Assembly (NCBI GenBank): GCA_947474545.1
Contig: CANJJI010000027.1
Span: 1 to 37,409, forward strand
DNA: 37,409 bases
Direction: 5' to 3'
Source: Beijerinckiaceae bacterium
GTDB lineage: Bacteria; Pseudomonadota; Alphaproteobacteria; Rhizobiales; Beijerinckiaceae
Part shown: positions 8,704-18,882 of the stretch, piece by piece
Layout of the letters: each line of letters opens with the position of its first letter
How positions within the stretch are numbered: the first letter of the stretch is position 1
The notes under the pieces: generated by a model
What the model saw: only the letters and a program-made list of their open reading frames with translations
Databases searched by the model: none
Told to the model about the DNA's origin: nothing
Translations under genes and position numbers: made by a program

Positions 8704-9582
8704 ATGATACGCGGCAAGCTCGCAAATCTGGCGGCCAAACCGGCAGTGGCCGGAGCCTTCCTTGGTGGATTATTCCTTTCCGGAATTGCCCATGCTCAGG
8801 TAATCGGTGCGCCCCGTCCCGGACAAATTCATATGCCGGAAGCGGTGACTGAAATTGGCCACGATATCAATTTCTTCCATGATGCGATCCTGTTGCCGAT
8901 CATCACCGTGATCTGTCTGTTTGTTCTGGGTCTTCTGATCTACGTGTCGACGAAATTCCACGAGACCAAGAACCCCGTCCCCAACAAGGTTACTCACAAT
9001 GCCGTGCTGGAAGTGGCCTGGACAGTCGTCCCGGTGCTGATCCTTCTTTTCATCGCTGCGTTTTCTTTCCCGCTGCTCACCAAGCAATTGGTGCTGCCCA
9101 AGGCCGATCACACGATCAAGATCACGGGAACGCCTGGCTGGGCCTGGCAATGGACCTATCCAAAGGAAGAAAATGGCGGGTTTGATTTCATCGCCAAGCT
9201 GCTGGATCAGGAAAAACTCCCCGCCGGCAAGCTGCGCCTTCTGGATGTGGACAATGAAGCGGTTGTTCCTGTGAACAAAATTATCCGCGTGCAGGTGACA
9301 GCAGACCCCGCCGGCATCATCCATTCCTTCGTTATTCCCTCATTCGGCATCCGCGTTGACGCTGTGCCGGGCCGCCTGAACGAGACCTGGTTCAAGGCCG
9401 AGAAGGAAGGCGTCTATTATGGGCAATGTTCCAAACTGTGCGGCAAGGACCACGCCTATATGCCCGTGGTTGTGCGCGTTGTCAGCGAAGCCAAATACAA
9501 GGAGTGGCTTGAGGAAGCGAAAAAGAAATTTGCCTCTTCCGAATCGCCTGTCCGCTTCGCGGATGCGAGCGCCGCCCAATAA
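8704..9582 (+). CDS. ctaC: Cytochrome c oxidase subunit II
   Basis: This CuA subunit of aa3-type cytochrome c oxidase accepts electrons from cytochrome c at the periplasmic face. The start is ATG 8704 with AGGAG 11 bases upstream; a TTG at 8701 is the only nearby alternative. A signal peptide (to about AHA31) is followed by two membrane helices at about 61-82 and 100-120. The CuA site is complete: His207, Cys242 and Cys246 (QCSKLCGKDH), His250 and Met253. The GTPGWAWQWTYP aromatic electron-entry patch is present. It has no fused cytochrome c domain. The gene leads the oxidase operon and is followed 46 bases later by ctaD. Confidence 0.97.
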   Translation: MIRGKLANLAAKPAVAGAFLGGLFLSGIAHAQVIGAPRPGQIHMPEAVTEIGHDINFFHDAILLPIITVICLFVLGLLIYVSTKFHETKNPVPNKVTHNAVLEVAWTVVPVLILLFIAAFSFPLLTKQLVLPKADHTIKITGTPGWAWQWTYPKEENGGFDFIAKLLDQEKLPAGKLRLLDVDNEAVVPVNKIIRVQVTADPAGIIHSFVIPSFGIRVDAVPGRLNETWFKAEKEGVYYGQCSKLCGKDHAYMPVVVRVVSEAKYKEWLEEAKKKFASSESPVRFADASAAQ

Positions 9583-9622
9583 TCGAACCTATACGTCACA
9601 ACGACCGGAATTTCGGGGATAA

Positions 9623-11308
<1,686 letters not shown>

Positions 11309-11316
11309 GGCCCGTG

Positions 11317-11348
11317 TCATCCCGGGTTGCCTGAGGCGTCCGGGGTGA
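11317..11348 (+). other. Intercistronic hairpin between ctaD and ctaB
   Basis: TCATCCCGG pairs with CCGGGGTGA with one G-T wobble, and a smaller GCC/GGC stem lies inside the loop. No T-run follows, so it is not a classic terminator. It may stabilise the ctaCD message or limit read-through into ctaB, which begins 24 bases later. Confidence 0.5.
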
Positions 11349-11371
11349 TATTGCCCACAGAGTTTTGAAAT

Positions 11372-12337
11372 ATGAGCACGACAGAAAAATTGGGCCATCC
11401 GAACCGGAGCGCATCTCGCGCTGCGGTCTCGCCTGCTCAATATGCCGAGGTGTCGCTGGCCGATCCCGGTGACTATCTGGCGTTGCTGAAGCCACGGGTC
11501 ATGTCGCTTGTCGTGTTCACCGCGCTGGCCGGGATGCTGCTGACGTCTGGGCCGCTCAATCCGGTGATCGCTTTCGCATCTCTGCTGGCTATCGCTGTTG
11601 GCGCGGGCGCGTCAGGCGCTCTCAACATGTGGTACGATGCAGACATCGACGCGGTGATGACACGCACAAGCACCCGCCCTGTTCCATCGGGAAAGATAGC
11701 CCCGAATGAAGCACTGGCCTTCGGCCTCACGCTATCGGTTTTTTCGGTCTTCACGCTTGGCGTTGTCGCCAACTGGTTGGCCGCGGCGCTGCTCGCGTTC
11801 ACGATTTTCTTCTATGCCGTCATCTATACGATGTGGCTCAAGCGCTCGACCCCGCAGAATATAGTTATCGGCGGCGCAGCAGGAGCTTTTCCGCCAGTCG
11901 TCGGGTACGCCGCTGCAACTGGTGACGTCAGCCTTTCAAGCGTGGTCCTGTTTGCGATCATTTTCATTTGGACGCCGCCGCATTTCTGGGCGCTTGCGCT
12001 GGTGAAATCAGCTGAATACGCGCGCGCCGGCATCCCCATGATGCCGAACGTGAAGGGCGCTGACCATACCCGGCTTGAAATCCTGCTCTACACAATCCTT
12101 CTCGCACCCGTGGGTGTATTACCTTGGATGATGGGTTTTGCGAGTTCGGTTTACGGTGCAATTTCCATCACCGGCGGAATCGGAATGCTGGCACTGGCTG
12201 TCCAGGTCTATCGCAAGCGCATTGCACCGGGTGCTGACCGCGTAGCGATGCAGCTGTTTGGCTTTTCGATCCTTTATCTGTTCGCGCTTTTTGCGGTGAT
12301 TGTCGCAGAGCGTCTCTTCGCACGTGTGCTGGCATGA
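11372..12337 (+). CDS. ctaB: Protoheme IX farnesyltransferase (haem O synthase)
   Basis: This inner-membrane UbiA-family prenyltransferase converts haem B to haem O, the first step toward haem A for the oxidase. The 321 residues have several helices. The first Asp-rich motif, NMWYDADID at Asn85-Asp93, is followed by [12 protein letters not shown] second loop reads [19 protein letters not shown]. The N-terminal 30 residues are polar and cytoplasmic. Its stop overlaps the coxF start by four bases (ATGA), so the two are translationally coupled. Confidence 0.97.
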   Translation: MSTTEKLGHPNRSASRAAVSPAQYAEVSLADPGDYLALLKPRVMSLVVFTALAGMLLTSGPLNPVIAFASLLAIAVGAGASGALNMWYDADIDAVMTRTSTRPVPSGKIAPNEALAFGLTLSVFSVFTLGVVANWLAAALLAFTIFFYAVIYTMWLKRSTPQNIVIGGAAGAFPPVVGYAAATGDVSLSSVVLFAIIFIWTPPHFWALALVKSAEYARAGIPMMPNVKGADHTRLEILLYTILLAPVGVLPWMMGFASSVYGAISITGGIGMLALAVQVYRKRIAPGADRVAMQLFGFSILYLFALFAVIVAERLFARVLA

Positions 12338-12528
12338 AGGCATTGGCTGTGACTGAACCGGAACAGACTTCAACTGTGCAAAACGGGCTCGTGCTTTCCC
12401 CTGAGCAGCAGCGCGCACGACGCCGCCGTAATATCGCTATCGGCGTGACGGTCGGACTGCTTGCTATATTGTTCTACGTCGTGACCATCGCCAAGCTCGG
12501 GCCTGGCATGTTCAACCGGCCACTGTGA
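12334..12528 (+). CDS. coxF: CoxF-like small membrane protein
   Basis: This 64-residue protein has one membrane helix at about 36-53, preceded by an Arg-rich QQRARRRRN stretch that should stay cytoplasmic. It ends [13 protein letters not shown], which matches the short protein commonly found between ctaB and ctaG in alphaproteobacteria and called CoxF. Its biochemical role is not established; position implies oxidase assembly. It overlaps ctaB by four bases and is followed by ctaG after seven bases. Confidence 0.85.
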   Translation: MKALAVTEPEQTSTVQNGLVLSPEQQRARRRRNIAIGVTVGLLAILFYVVTIAKLGPGMFNRPL

Positions 12529-12535
12529 GGCTGCG

Positions 12536-13141
12536 ATGACGAAGGGCCCCCTGCCCGGCTTGGCCGACACAGATCGCCGCAATCGCAAGGTGGCGCTGAC
12601 GACCCTAAGTGTTGCATTGTTCATGGGTGGCGCGGCCTGGGCAGCAGTTCCACTTTATAAAATGTTTTGCCAGGCGACCGGGTTTGGTGGCACACCGCGT
12701 CAGGTCGACAGCGCTTCGCCCACGCGCGGCGAGCGGACGCTGACTGTACGTTTCGACGCCAATACATCTGGCGATCTCAACTGGACTTTCGCGCCGGAAG
12801 CCAACTCGATACGCCTGCAGACGGGCGAGACGGCGACGATTTTCTACCGCGTGACGAATCATTCGAAGCATTCGGTCACTGGCATGGCTACATATAATGT
12901 GACGCCGGATCAGGCCGGGCCGTATTTCAACAAGATCTCCTGTTTCTGCTTCACAGAGCAGACGCTGGCGCCGGGTGAAACCATCGATATGCCCGTCGTT
13001 TTCTATCTTGATCCGGCGCTCGAAAAAGATGCTGTCATGAAACTCACCGAAGGCGTAACGCTTTCCTATACTTTCGTGCCCGTGCGCCAGCCAAAAAATG
13101 CTCCAGTTGCTGCGCGCGATTCAGGAACGCCGAAACTTTAG
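12536..13141 (+). CDS. ctaG: Cytochrome c oxidase assembly protein CtaG (Cox11)
   Basis: This copper chaperone delivers Cu to the CuB site of subunit I. The 201 residues comprise a short cytoplasmic N-terminus, one membrane helix at about 20-40, and a periplasmic immunoglobulin-like domain. Conserved residues visible are Cys45 in the stalk (YKMFCQATGFGGT) and the CFCF copper motif with Cys126 and Cys128 (FNKISCFCFTEQ). The ending TLSYTFVPV is also typical. It belongs to the ctaB-coxF-ctaG run of nearly contiguous genes. Confidence 0.97.
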   Translation: MTKGPLPGLADTDRRNRKVALTTLSVALFMGGAAWAAVPLYKMFCQATGFGGTPRQVDSASPTRGERTLTVRFDANTSGDLNWTFAPEANSIRLQTGETATIFYRVTNHSKHSVTGMATYNVTPDQAGPYFNKISCFCFTEQTLAPGETIDMPVVFYLDPALEKDAVMKLTEGVTLSYTFVPVRQPKNAPVAARDSGTPKL

Positions 13142-13206
13142 CGGGGGCTGTGAGACGCAGTGCCGCCTTGACTTGAGCGCGGCACGGCTTGAAGAGAATG
13201 CAATAA

Positions 13207-13222
13207 CCGGCTGCCAAGCCGG
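13207..13222 (+). repeat. Short inverted repeat between ctaG and ctaE
   Basis: CCGGCT, four bases, AGCCGG within the 140-base spacer between ctaG and ctaE. The stem could fold in the message but lacks a T-run. The rest of this spacer holds no recognisable gene. Confidence 0.3.
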
Positions 13223-13281
13223 ATCTGGATTGATGTTGAACGGGGCGCGATGCGCTTGCCGTGACAAAAGCGGGGAAGACT

Positions 13282-14148
13282 ATGGCTGACGGCCACGCAA
13301 AACCGAATCACGACTACCATCTCGTCAACCCGAGTCCATGGCCCCTTCTTGGCTCCTTTGCCGCATTTGTGCTCGCGACCGGCGCAATCATGTGGATGAA
13401 GGGCATGGCGCCGTTTGGCGTCAAGGCTGGTTCGCTGGTGATGGGGACCGGCTTCATTCTGGTCCTCTATGTCATGTTCATGTGGTGGCGCGATGTCATC
13501 AACGAAGCCGAACATCTGGGCGACCACACACGCGTGGTGCAGATCAGCCATCGCTATGGCATGATCCTGTTCATCGCGTCAGAAGTGATGTTCTTCGTGG
13601 CGTGGTTCTGGGCATTTTTCGACGCGAGCCTGTTCTACAATGAGGCTGGCCAGGTTGCCCGTGTGGAATTCACCAAGGGGCATTGGCCGCCGTCGGGCAC
13701 AAACGTGTTTGATCCCTGGCATCTGCCGCTGCTCAATACGCTGATCCTGCTGACCTCAGGCACAACTGTGACATACGCACATCACTCCCTTCTGCACGGC
13801 GACAGGAACGGCGTGAAGCTGGGCCTCATCGCTACTGTTGTTCTTGGCGCATTGTTCACCTGCGTGCAGGCCTATGAATACGCCCATGCTCCTTTCGGCT
13901 TCAAAGAGTCAATCTATGGCGCGACCTTCTTCATGGCGACGGGCTTTCATGGCGCGCATGTTTTGATCGGCACGATCTTCCTGCTGATCTGCCTGTTTCG
14001 CGTCTATGCGGGGCATTTTACACCTACGCATCACCTCGGCTTCGAATTTGCCGCCTGGTACTGGCATTTCGTCGACGTAGTCTGGCTGTTTCTGTTCGCC
14101 TGCATCTATGTGTGGGGCAATTACGGCGGGCATATCGCTACACATTGA
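13282..14148 (+). CDS. ctaE: Cytochrome c oxidase subunit III
   Basis: This seven-helix core subunit of aa3 oxidase stabilises subunit I and its proton uptake. I chose ATG 13282 (288 residues, MADGHAKPNHDYHLVNPSPWP) because GGGGA lies six bases upstream; a GTG 21 bases earlier keeps the frame open but is less likely. Family blocks are HDYHLVNPSPWPLLGS, RYGMILFIASEVMFFVAWFWAFF, GTTVTYAHHSLLHGDR, FFMATGFHGAHVLIGTIFL and HHLGFEFAAWYWHFVDVVWLFLF. A strong terminator follows at 14184-14208. Confidence 0.97.
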   Translation: MADGHAKPNHDYHLVNPSPWPLLGSFAAFVLATGAIMWMKGMAPFGVKAGSLVMGTGFILVLYVMFMWWRDVINEAEHLGDHTRVVQISHRYGMILFIASEVMFFVAWFWAFFDASLFYNEAGQVARVEFTKGHWPPSGTNVFDPWHLPLLNTLILLTSGTTVTYAHHSLLHGDRNGVKLGLIATVVLGALFTCVQAYEYAHAPFGFKESIYGATFFMATGFHGAHVLIGTIFLLICLFRVYAGHFTPTHHLGFEFAAWYWHFVDVVWLFLFACIYVWGNYGGHIATH

Positions 14149-14183
14149 AGACGCGCGATTTGTGCAATCATGCTAATCTGGTC

Positions 14184-14208
14184 AAGGGGTGGCTCTGCTG
14201 CCCCTTTT
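14184..14208 (+). terminator. Intrinsic terminator after ctaE
   Basis: AAGGGGTGGC, loop TCT, GCTGCCCCTT, giving a ten-pair stem (two G-T wobbles), followed by TTCATTTT. It lies 36 bases after the ctaE stop and 61 bases before the TTG start of the DUF983 gene. It should end or attenuate most oxidase transcripts before DUF983-SURF1. Confidence 0.75.
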
Positions 14209-14268
14209 CATTTTCGAGATGAGCCAGCATCTTTTGAACAGATACCTTGTCCTCACCAGGAGAGCGCC

Positions 14269-14643
14269 TTGAGTTTCGATGACCGCTATCCGCCGCAATC
14301 GCCCTATTCCACCGGCTTTTGGGGCCGTTGTCCCCGGTGCGGTGATGGTCATATGTTCACGGGTTTTCTCGATGTCCGCAACAAGTGCGAAATCTGTGAA
14401 CTCGATCTGAAGTTTGCAGATGCGGGCGATGGCCCAGCAGTGTTCGTCACTCTTTTTGCCGGATTTCTTCTGCTGGGCATGGCGCTGTTCGTACAGATGA
14501 CGTTTGCGCCGCCTGTCTGGCTTTTGATGTTAATTTTTACGCCACTCACCCTCCTGGTCTGCATCGGCATGTTGCGCCCCCTCAAAGGGATTTTGATTGC
14601 CCTGCAATTTCGCAACAAGGCCGAGCAAGGCCGGCTCGAGTAA
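14269..14643 (+). CDS. DUF983 family zinc-ribbon membrane protein
   Basis: This small oxidase-cluster protein is usually found next to ctaE and SURF1; a role in cytochrome oxidase assembly is inferred from that context. I start it at TTG 14269, which has AGGAG six bases upstream and gives 124 residues beginning MSFDDRYPPQSPYSTGFWGR. The frame extends to 14170, but that part overlaps the ctaE terminator and is not family-like. Two Cys pairs, Cys21-Cys24 (CPRCGDGHMF) and Cys40-Cys43 (CEICE), form a rubredoxin-like metal ribbon. Two membrane helices follow at about 56-76 and 81-103. It ends three bases before SURF1. Confidence 0.9.
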   Translation: MSFDDRYPPQSPYSTGFWGRCPRCGDGHMFTGFLDVRNKCEICELDLKFADAGDGPAVFVTLFAGFLLLGMALFVQMTFAPPVWLLMLIFTPLTLLVCIGMLRPLKGILIALQFRNKAEQGRLE

Positions 14644-14646
14644 AAC

Positions 14647-15408
14647 ATGAGCGAGCGCAAGAATCGTGGTGCAATTTCAGCAGGCCAATGGCGTCGGCTG
14701 ATCTGGCCCGTGTTATTCGCCTCAATCGCGTTTGCGATTCTGGTATCGCTCGGCATCTGGCAAATGCAGCGCTTGCACTGGAAAGAAGATCTGCTCGCGA
14801 AGATTGACTCGCGTGTGCACGCTGCGCCGGTCACTTTGCCACCACCTGCGCAATGGGCTGCGATGTCAGACGAGGAATATGAATATACGCGCTACCAACT
14901 CACTGGCACCTTCGAACACAGGTGGGAAGCGCTGATCTTCCGGCCCATCGGCGGCACAGATCGCCAGCCCGGCTATCAAGTCCTGACGCCCATGCGGGTC
15001 AGCGGCACGGACGGTTACGTCCTCGTCAATCGCGGCTTTGTACCGGAGGCGCTGAAAGCGACTTCATCTCGCGCGGCCGGGCAGATCGACGGCGAGGTAC
15101 GCATCACAGGGCTTCTTCGCGCGCCGGAACTTCGCAGCGCCTTTACGCCTGCAGATGAGCCCTCCAAGGGTCTCTGGTACACCCGCGATCCCCTGGCGAT
15201 TGCCCGGCATTTCGGGATTGAGGGCGTTGCAGGTTTTTCAATCGATGCTGATGAAGCCCCCAATCCCGGCGGCTGGCCGAAGGGCGGCACGACCGTCATC
15301 GCAATCAAGAACGATCACCTGTCCTATGCGGCGACCTGGTTTGGCCTGGCAGCGACTCTACTCGCGGTTTTCTCGCTTTTCGTCTGGCGCCACTTGAGAT
15401 CCTGCTGA
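14647..15408 (+). CDS. SURF1 family cytochrome oxidase biogenesis protein
   Basis: This 253-residue inner-membrane assembly factor handles haem a delivery or insertion into subunit I (Surf1/Shy1 family). One helix at about 18-36 (PVLFASIAFAILVSLGIWQM) and one at about 228-246 flank a periplasmic domain. Family features are GIWQMQRLHWKEDLLAKID, YQLTGTFEHRWEALIF, GYQVLTPMR, YVLVNRGFVP and GLWYTRDPLAIA. The C-terminal AIKNDHLSYAATWFGLAATLL is also classic. It lies three bases after DUF983. The usual alphaproteobacterial follow-on genes (ispH, thrB, rnhA) are absent; a convergent VOC gene begins its 3' end four bases later. Confidence 0.95.
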   Translation: MSERKNRGAISAGQWRRLIWPVLFASIAFAILVSLGIWQMQRLHWKEDLLAKIDSRVHAAPVTLPPPAQWAAMSDEEYEYTRYQLTGTFEHRWEALIFRPIGGTDRQPGYQVLTPMRVSGTDGYVLVNRGFVPEALKATSSRAAGQIDGEVRITGLLRAPELRSAFTPADEPSKGLWYTRDPLAIARHFGIEGVAGFSIDADEAPNPGGWPKGGTTVIAIKNDHLSYAATWFGLAATLLAVFSLFVWRHLRSC

Positions 15409-15412
15409 CAGT

Positions 15413-15820
15413 TCAGGCTGGCTTCCACGGATCGTAGCTACCAAAACTCCAGATATGCCCTTCCGGATCGCGACAGGAAAAGCCCCGGCCGCCGTAGTCC
15501 TTGTCCTCCAGAGCCATGACGATCTTGGCGCCATTGGCGAGCGCGCGTTCATAGACCTCGTCGACATTCTCGACAATGATATAGGGGCTTTGCGTCGTGC
15601 CGCCGAGCGCCGCTGGCGTTGCCTGCACTTTGCCGAATTCGTCATCGCGCGCGGATGACATCATGACCATCCCGCCATCAATGGTCAGTTGCGCGTGGGC
15701 GATGCCGCCTTTGCCGTCTTCGTGCACGGCGTGCCGCTTGAAGCCAAAAGCCTCCACCAGCCATTCAAGCATTCTGGGAGCGTTACGATAACGAAGCGTC
15801 GGGATGATATTTGCAGACAT
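15413..15820 (-). CDS. VOC family (glyoxalase/bleomycin-resistance-like) protein
   Basis: This 135-residue single-polypeptide VOC fold protein has two beta-alpha-beta-beta-beta modules. The start is ATG 15820; a TTG two codons earlier is possible. Signatures are IIPTLRYRNAPRMLEWLVEAFGFK at the N-terminus, HAQLTIDGGMVMMSS in the middle, YIIVENVDEVYERALANGAKIV, and FSCRDPEGHIWSFGSYDPW at the end. His and Glu residues in those positions suggest a metal site. The substrate is unknown. Related proteins are annotated as glyoxalase-like or PhnB-like. It is convergent with SURF1 and lies downstream of the Bug receptor genes on the same strand. Confidence 0.85.
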   Translation of the reverse strand: MSANIIPTLRYRNAPRMLEWLVEAFGFKRHAVHEDGKGGIAHAQLTIDGGMVMMSSARDDEFGKVQATPAALGGTTQSPYIIVENVDEVYERALANGAKIVMALEDKDYGGRGFSCRDPEGHIWSFGSYDPWKPA

Positions 15821-15865
15821 AATCAAAACCTATCTTGCAAAGACCTGTGCCCATAGGCCCAAAAG

Positions 15866-16897
15866 TCACTCCGGATTAGCAATTTTTCGAAGCCGGGCAA
15901 TGACCTGCGGCGGGGCTTGATAGGCGCGCGCAATTTGTGCCTGCAGCTCTTCGCCGGAACGGGGTTTATCGACGATCAGGTTCGCCGCTTTTGCGTCAGC
16001 CTTGAACGCCTCATCTCGAAACGTGTCCATAAAAGCCTTCCGCATGGCTGCCAGACGATCTGCAGGAACTTCAGGTGGCATGAGAAAGGGCCGGCCGGCC
16101 GCAAGCGGGCCATAGGCTGCTTCGAAAAGAGCCTTGTCGTCCGGGTTTTTCACAAAGTCCGGCGCATAGGGAACATCGGGCAGATCGGCTTCCTTTTCCG
16201 GGCCGTACTGCACGAGAATGTTGATTTTCTTGTCGCGCAGCCATTGCTGCTTGGTGGATGTCAGCGAGGACCAGAAGGTGACGCCGTAGCTGTCAAGCTC
16301 GCCGCGTTCAATTGCTATATAGGCTTCATTCTGGCCGGGATATCCGGCAATGACCTTGATCTTCGTACCGATCAATTCATTGAGGACGCGAGAGTAAAAT
16401 GCTGGCGCAGAATTTTGTCCAGAAGCGCCCGCCGTGAATTCGGAATTGCGCACATCCTCGATCGTCTTGAATTTCGACGTGTGCCAGGAAAACAGCAGTC
16501 CTGTTTCTACAGATGGCGTGCCCAACCAGTTCAATTTGTTGGAATCGTAATCAGCCTGCTTGGTGCCGAACAAAGGCTCGTAAGGTACATTGTTTTGTAC
16601 ACCGCCGATGATCGAACCATCGCGCGCTGCCGACGAATAGAGAAACTTGGCTGTGACGATTCCTCCAGCACCGGGCATGTGGCGCACGACCACTGTCGGG
16701 CTTCCACCCAGATGCTTAGTGAGGTGGCGCGCAATGGTTCGCGACAGAATATCATAGCCGCCACCGGGCGAAGAGCTGATGACCATCGTGACAGTCTTGC
16801 CCTTGTAGAAATCGGCAACCGGGTCGGCCATAGCGGAACCGGATGAAGCGGCGAGTGCGATCAAAATCAACGCACGCTCAAAAGAATTCCGGTTCAT
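15866..16897 (-). CDS. TTT/Bug-family periplasmic substrate-binding protein (copy 1)
   Basis: This 343-residue receptor belongs to the Bug family, which captures carboxylates for tripartite tricarboxylate transporters. A signal peptide ends at AMADP (about residue 24), followed by DFYKGKTVTMVISSSPGGGYD, the ligand-pocket loop of the family, then VVRHMPGAGG. ATG 16897 is preceded by a strong GAGGAGGGG. It is about half identical by eye to the next gene upstream (16981-18027), so the pair arose by tandem duplication. No TctA or TctB membrane subunits are in the window, so it must use a distant transporter or serve as a sensor. It lies in the minus-strand run SDR, copy 2, copy 1. Confidence 0.9.
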   Translation of the reverse strand: MNRNSFERALILIALAASSGSAMADPVADFYKGKTVTMVISSSPGGGYDILSRTIARHLTKHLGGSPTVVVRHMPGAGGIVTAKFLYSSAARDGSIIGGVQNNVPYEPLFGTKQADYDSNKLNWLGTPSVETGLLFSWHTSKFKTIEDVRNSEFTAGASGQNSAPAFYSRVLNELIGTKIKVIAGYPGQNEAYIAIERGELDSYGVTFWSSLTSTKQQWLRDKKINILVQYGPEKEADLPDVPYAPDFVKNPDDKALFEAAYGPLAAGRPFLMPPEVPADRLAAMRKAFMDTFRDEAFKADAKAANLIVDKPRSGEELQAQIARAYQAPPQVIARLRKIANPE

Positions 16898-16980
16898 GTT
16901 CCCCTCCTCACGACTGCGCCGGTCTCCTCGGCGCTGCGCTTATCGCAAACGCCTGTCACACCTGCAACCTTGGCTGGAGA

Positions 16981-18027
16981 TCAAGACCTCGGCGGATTGG
17001 CGAGCCGGCGCAAGCGTGTCACAGTATCGCTCGGCGCCCGATACATGTTGGCAATCTGCTGCTGTAATTGTTCGCCGGAACGGGGATTGTTAACGAGAAG
17101 CCCTATACGCCTGACATCGCGCTGAAATTTCTCATCCTTGAACGTATCCATCAACGCCTTGCGCAAGGCAGCCACCCGTTCGGGCGGCACGCCCGGAGGT
17201 GCGGCAAACGGACGGCCCAGAGATAGCTGAGCCGTCGCAGCTTCAAAAAAGGCCTTGTCTGCTGGATTTTTTATGAGATCAAGCGCGTCAGGCACGTTGG
17301 CGAGTTCGCCAATCTTTTCCGGGCCATACTGGACCAGAAAGCGCACACTCCTGTCCTGCAGCCATTTCTTCTTAGCGGAAGTGAGAGAGCTCCAGTAGGT
17401 CATGCCATAGCTGTCGATATCGCCCTTTTCCATCGCTTGCCATGCACCGCTCTGGCCGCGAAAACCAACGACGATTTCCAGCTTTGTACCCAACGTCTCA
17501 TTCAGCAGACGCGCAAAAAAGGCTGGGGCCGAATTATGACCTGACGCGCCGACCTTGATCGGCATTTTCGTTGCGTCCTCGATCGAATTCACGGATGATT
17601 TCTGCCAGACCATCAGAAGGCCTGTTTCAACTGACGGCGTGCCGAGCCAGTTGATCTTGTTCGCGTCGTATTCGGCCTGCTTGGTGCCGAGCAAAGGCTC
17701 CACTGCGGTATTGGCCTGCAGGCAGGCAACGACCAGGCCATCCTTATTGGCGGTATTAGCCAGATAATTTGCGGCGATAATGCCACCTGCGCCGGGCATA
17801 TTACGCACGACAATCTCCGGCTTGCCGGGAATATAGGCGAACATGTGCTTGGCGACGGTCCGGGCCAGCCTGTCGTAACCACCGTCTGCAGCAGAGCTAA
17901 CGACGAGTGACAGGGTCTTGCCTTTGTAAAAATCGGTGACCGCATCAGCAGCCTGCGCCTGCCATGCGGCAGCGGCAGAGCCAAACAGCGCAAACGGCAA
18001 ATGACGGCGTGTGATATTGAAATTCAT
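16981..18027 (-). CDS. TTT/Bug-family periplasmic substrate-binding protein (copy 2)
   Basis: This 348-residue Bug-type receptor starts at ATG 18027 with AAGGA six bases upstream; a further in-frame start at 18057 is less likely. The signal sequence MNFNITRRHLPFALFGSAAAAW has a twin-arginine-like RRH but is not a clear Tat motif. The mature part begins DAVTDFYKGKTLSLVVSSAADGGYD. Shared blocks with copy 1 include NMPGAGGI, GTKQAEYDANKINWLGTPSVETGLL, GASGHNSAPAF, DSYGMTYWSSLTSAKK and FLVQYGPEK. Divergence in the pocket loop (SAADGGYD against SSPGGGYD) suggests related but different ligands. It lies 35 bases after the SDR gene on the same strand. Confidence 0.9.
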   Translation of the reverse strand: MNFNITRRHLPFALFGSAAAAWQAQAADAVTDFYKGKTLSLVVSSAADGGYDRLARTVAKHMFAYIPGKPEIVVRNMPGAGGIIAANYLANTANKDGLVVACLQANTAVEPLLGTKQAEYDANKINWLGTPSVETGLLMVWQKSSVNSIEDATKMPIKVGASGHNSAPAFFARLLNETLGTKLEIVVGFRGQSGAWQAMEKGDIDSYGMTYWSSLTSAKKKWLQDRSVRFLVQYGPEKIGELANVPDALDLIKNPADKAFFEAATAQLSLGRPFAAPPGVPPERVAALRKALMDTFKDEKFQRDVRRIGLLVNNPRSGEQLQQQIANMYRAPSDTVTRLRRLANPPRS

Positions 18028-18062
18028 GTTCAATCCTTGCTTCGGCGTTACCGCCAAGCCTC

Positions 18063-18851
18063 TTATCGCTTCGATTTTACCGGAAGTTCGCCTTTGAAAG
18101 CAAGGTAACCGCCATCCAGCAGTAGATCCGCGCCTGTCATGAATGAAGATTCTTCGCTTGCCAGAAATACCGCGCCGGCCGCAATTTCCTCCACCCTGCC
18201 CTGACGGCCCAGCAAATGCGCGGGCCCACGCACCCGCCGCGCATTTTCAATCGAGCCATAGGATTTCGCGCTGCGCGCTGTGGAAATAGATCCCGGTGAA
18301 ATCGTATTGGCGCGAATGTTATCGGGCCCATATTCGGTGGCGATACATTTGGTGAACTGAATAAGCGCTGCTTTCGTGGTCGAATAGGCGGCGCGATTGA
18401 AGACGCCGATCTGACCAAGCTGCGACGCTATATTGATGATCGACCCACCGCCAGCCGCGCGCATATGTGGCACGGCATATTTAGCGGTGAGAAAGCTTGC
18501 CGTGAGATTGACCGCCAGCGCCATGTTCCATGCGGCCAGTGGCAGGTCTTCGATGCTGGCTTCCTGAGTTTCAGCAGCCGCAACATTCACTAGGGTCGTC
18601 AACTTGCCAAAGGCGGCAGCCGCAGCCTCCACCGCGCGAGCGCAATCTTCCGGGCGGCTCATATCTGCGACAAAGGCTTCCGCATTGCCCCCTTCCGCAC
18701 GTATGGCTGCGGCGACGGTTTCCGCAGCCTGCGGTCTCAGATCGGCGACCAGAATAGACCCGCCCTCGCGCGCAAACCGGCGGGCGATGGCGCCGCCGAT
18801 TTCACCTCCGCCACCTGTCACCAGCGCCGCGCACCCTTCCAGTTGTCCCAT
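18063..18851 (-). CDS. Short-chain dehydrogenase/reductase
   Basis: This classical SDR of 262 residues has a Rossmann fold. The cofactor motif is TGGGGEIG at residues 12-19. Asp37 ends strand 2 (VADLRP), pointing to NAD(H). The catalytic tetrad is Asn115, Ser143, Tyr156 and Lys160 (YSTTK). The C-terminal segment EESSFMTGADLLLDGGYLAF is typical. The start is ATG 18851 with GGGGGA upstream; a GTG one codon earlier is possible. It leads the minus-strand SDR-Bug-Bug unit and is divergent from the isochorismatase-like gene across 74 bases, so it probably oxidises a hydroxylated intermediate of the same pathway. The substrate is unknown. Confidence 0.92.
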   Translation of the reverse strand: MGQLEGCAALVTGGGGEIGGAIARRFAREGGSILVADLRPQAAETVAAAIRAEGGNAEAFVADMSRPEDCARAVEAAAAAFGKLTTLVNVAAAETQEASIEDLPLAAWNMALAVNLTASFLTAKYAVPHMRAAGGGSIINIASQLGQIGVFNRAAYSTTKAALIQFTKCIATEYGPDNIRANTISPGSISTARSAKSYGSIENARRVRGPAHLLGRQGRVEEIAAGAVFLASEESSFMTGADLLLDGGYLAFKGELPVKSKR

Positions 18852-18882
18852 CACTGATCCCCCGAATTGCTGTTCTTGCCGG

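Noticed and set aside
14170-14268. Extended start for the DUF983 protein
   Set aside because: It would translate through the intrinsic terminator at 14184-14208, and TTG 14269 has a proper ribosome site.
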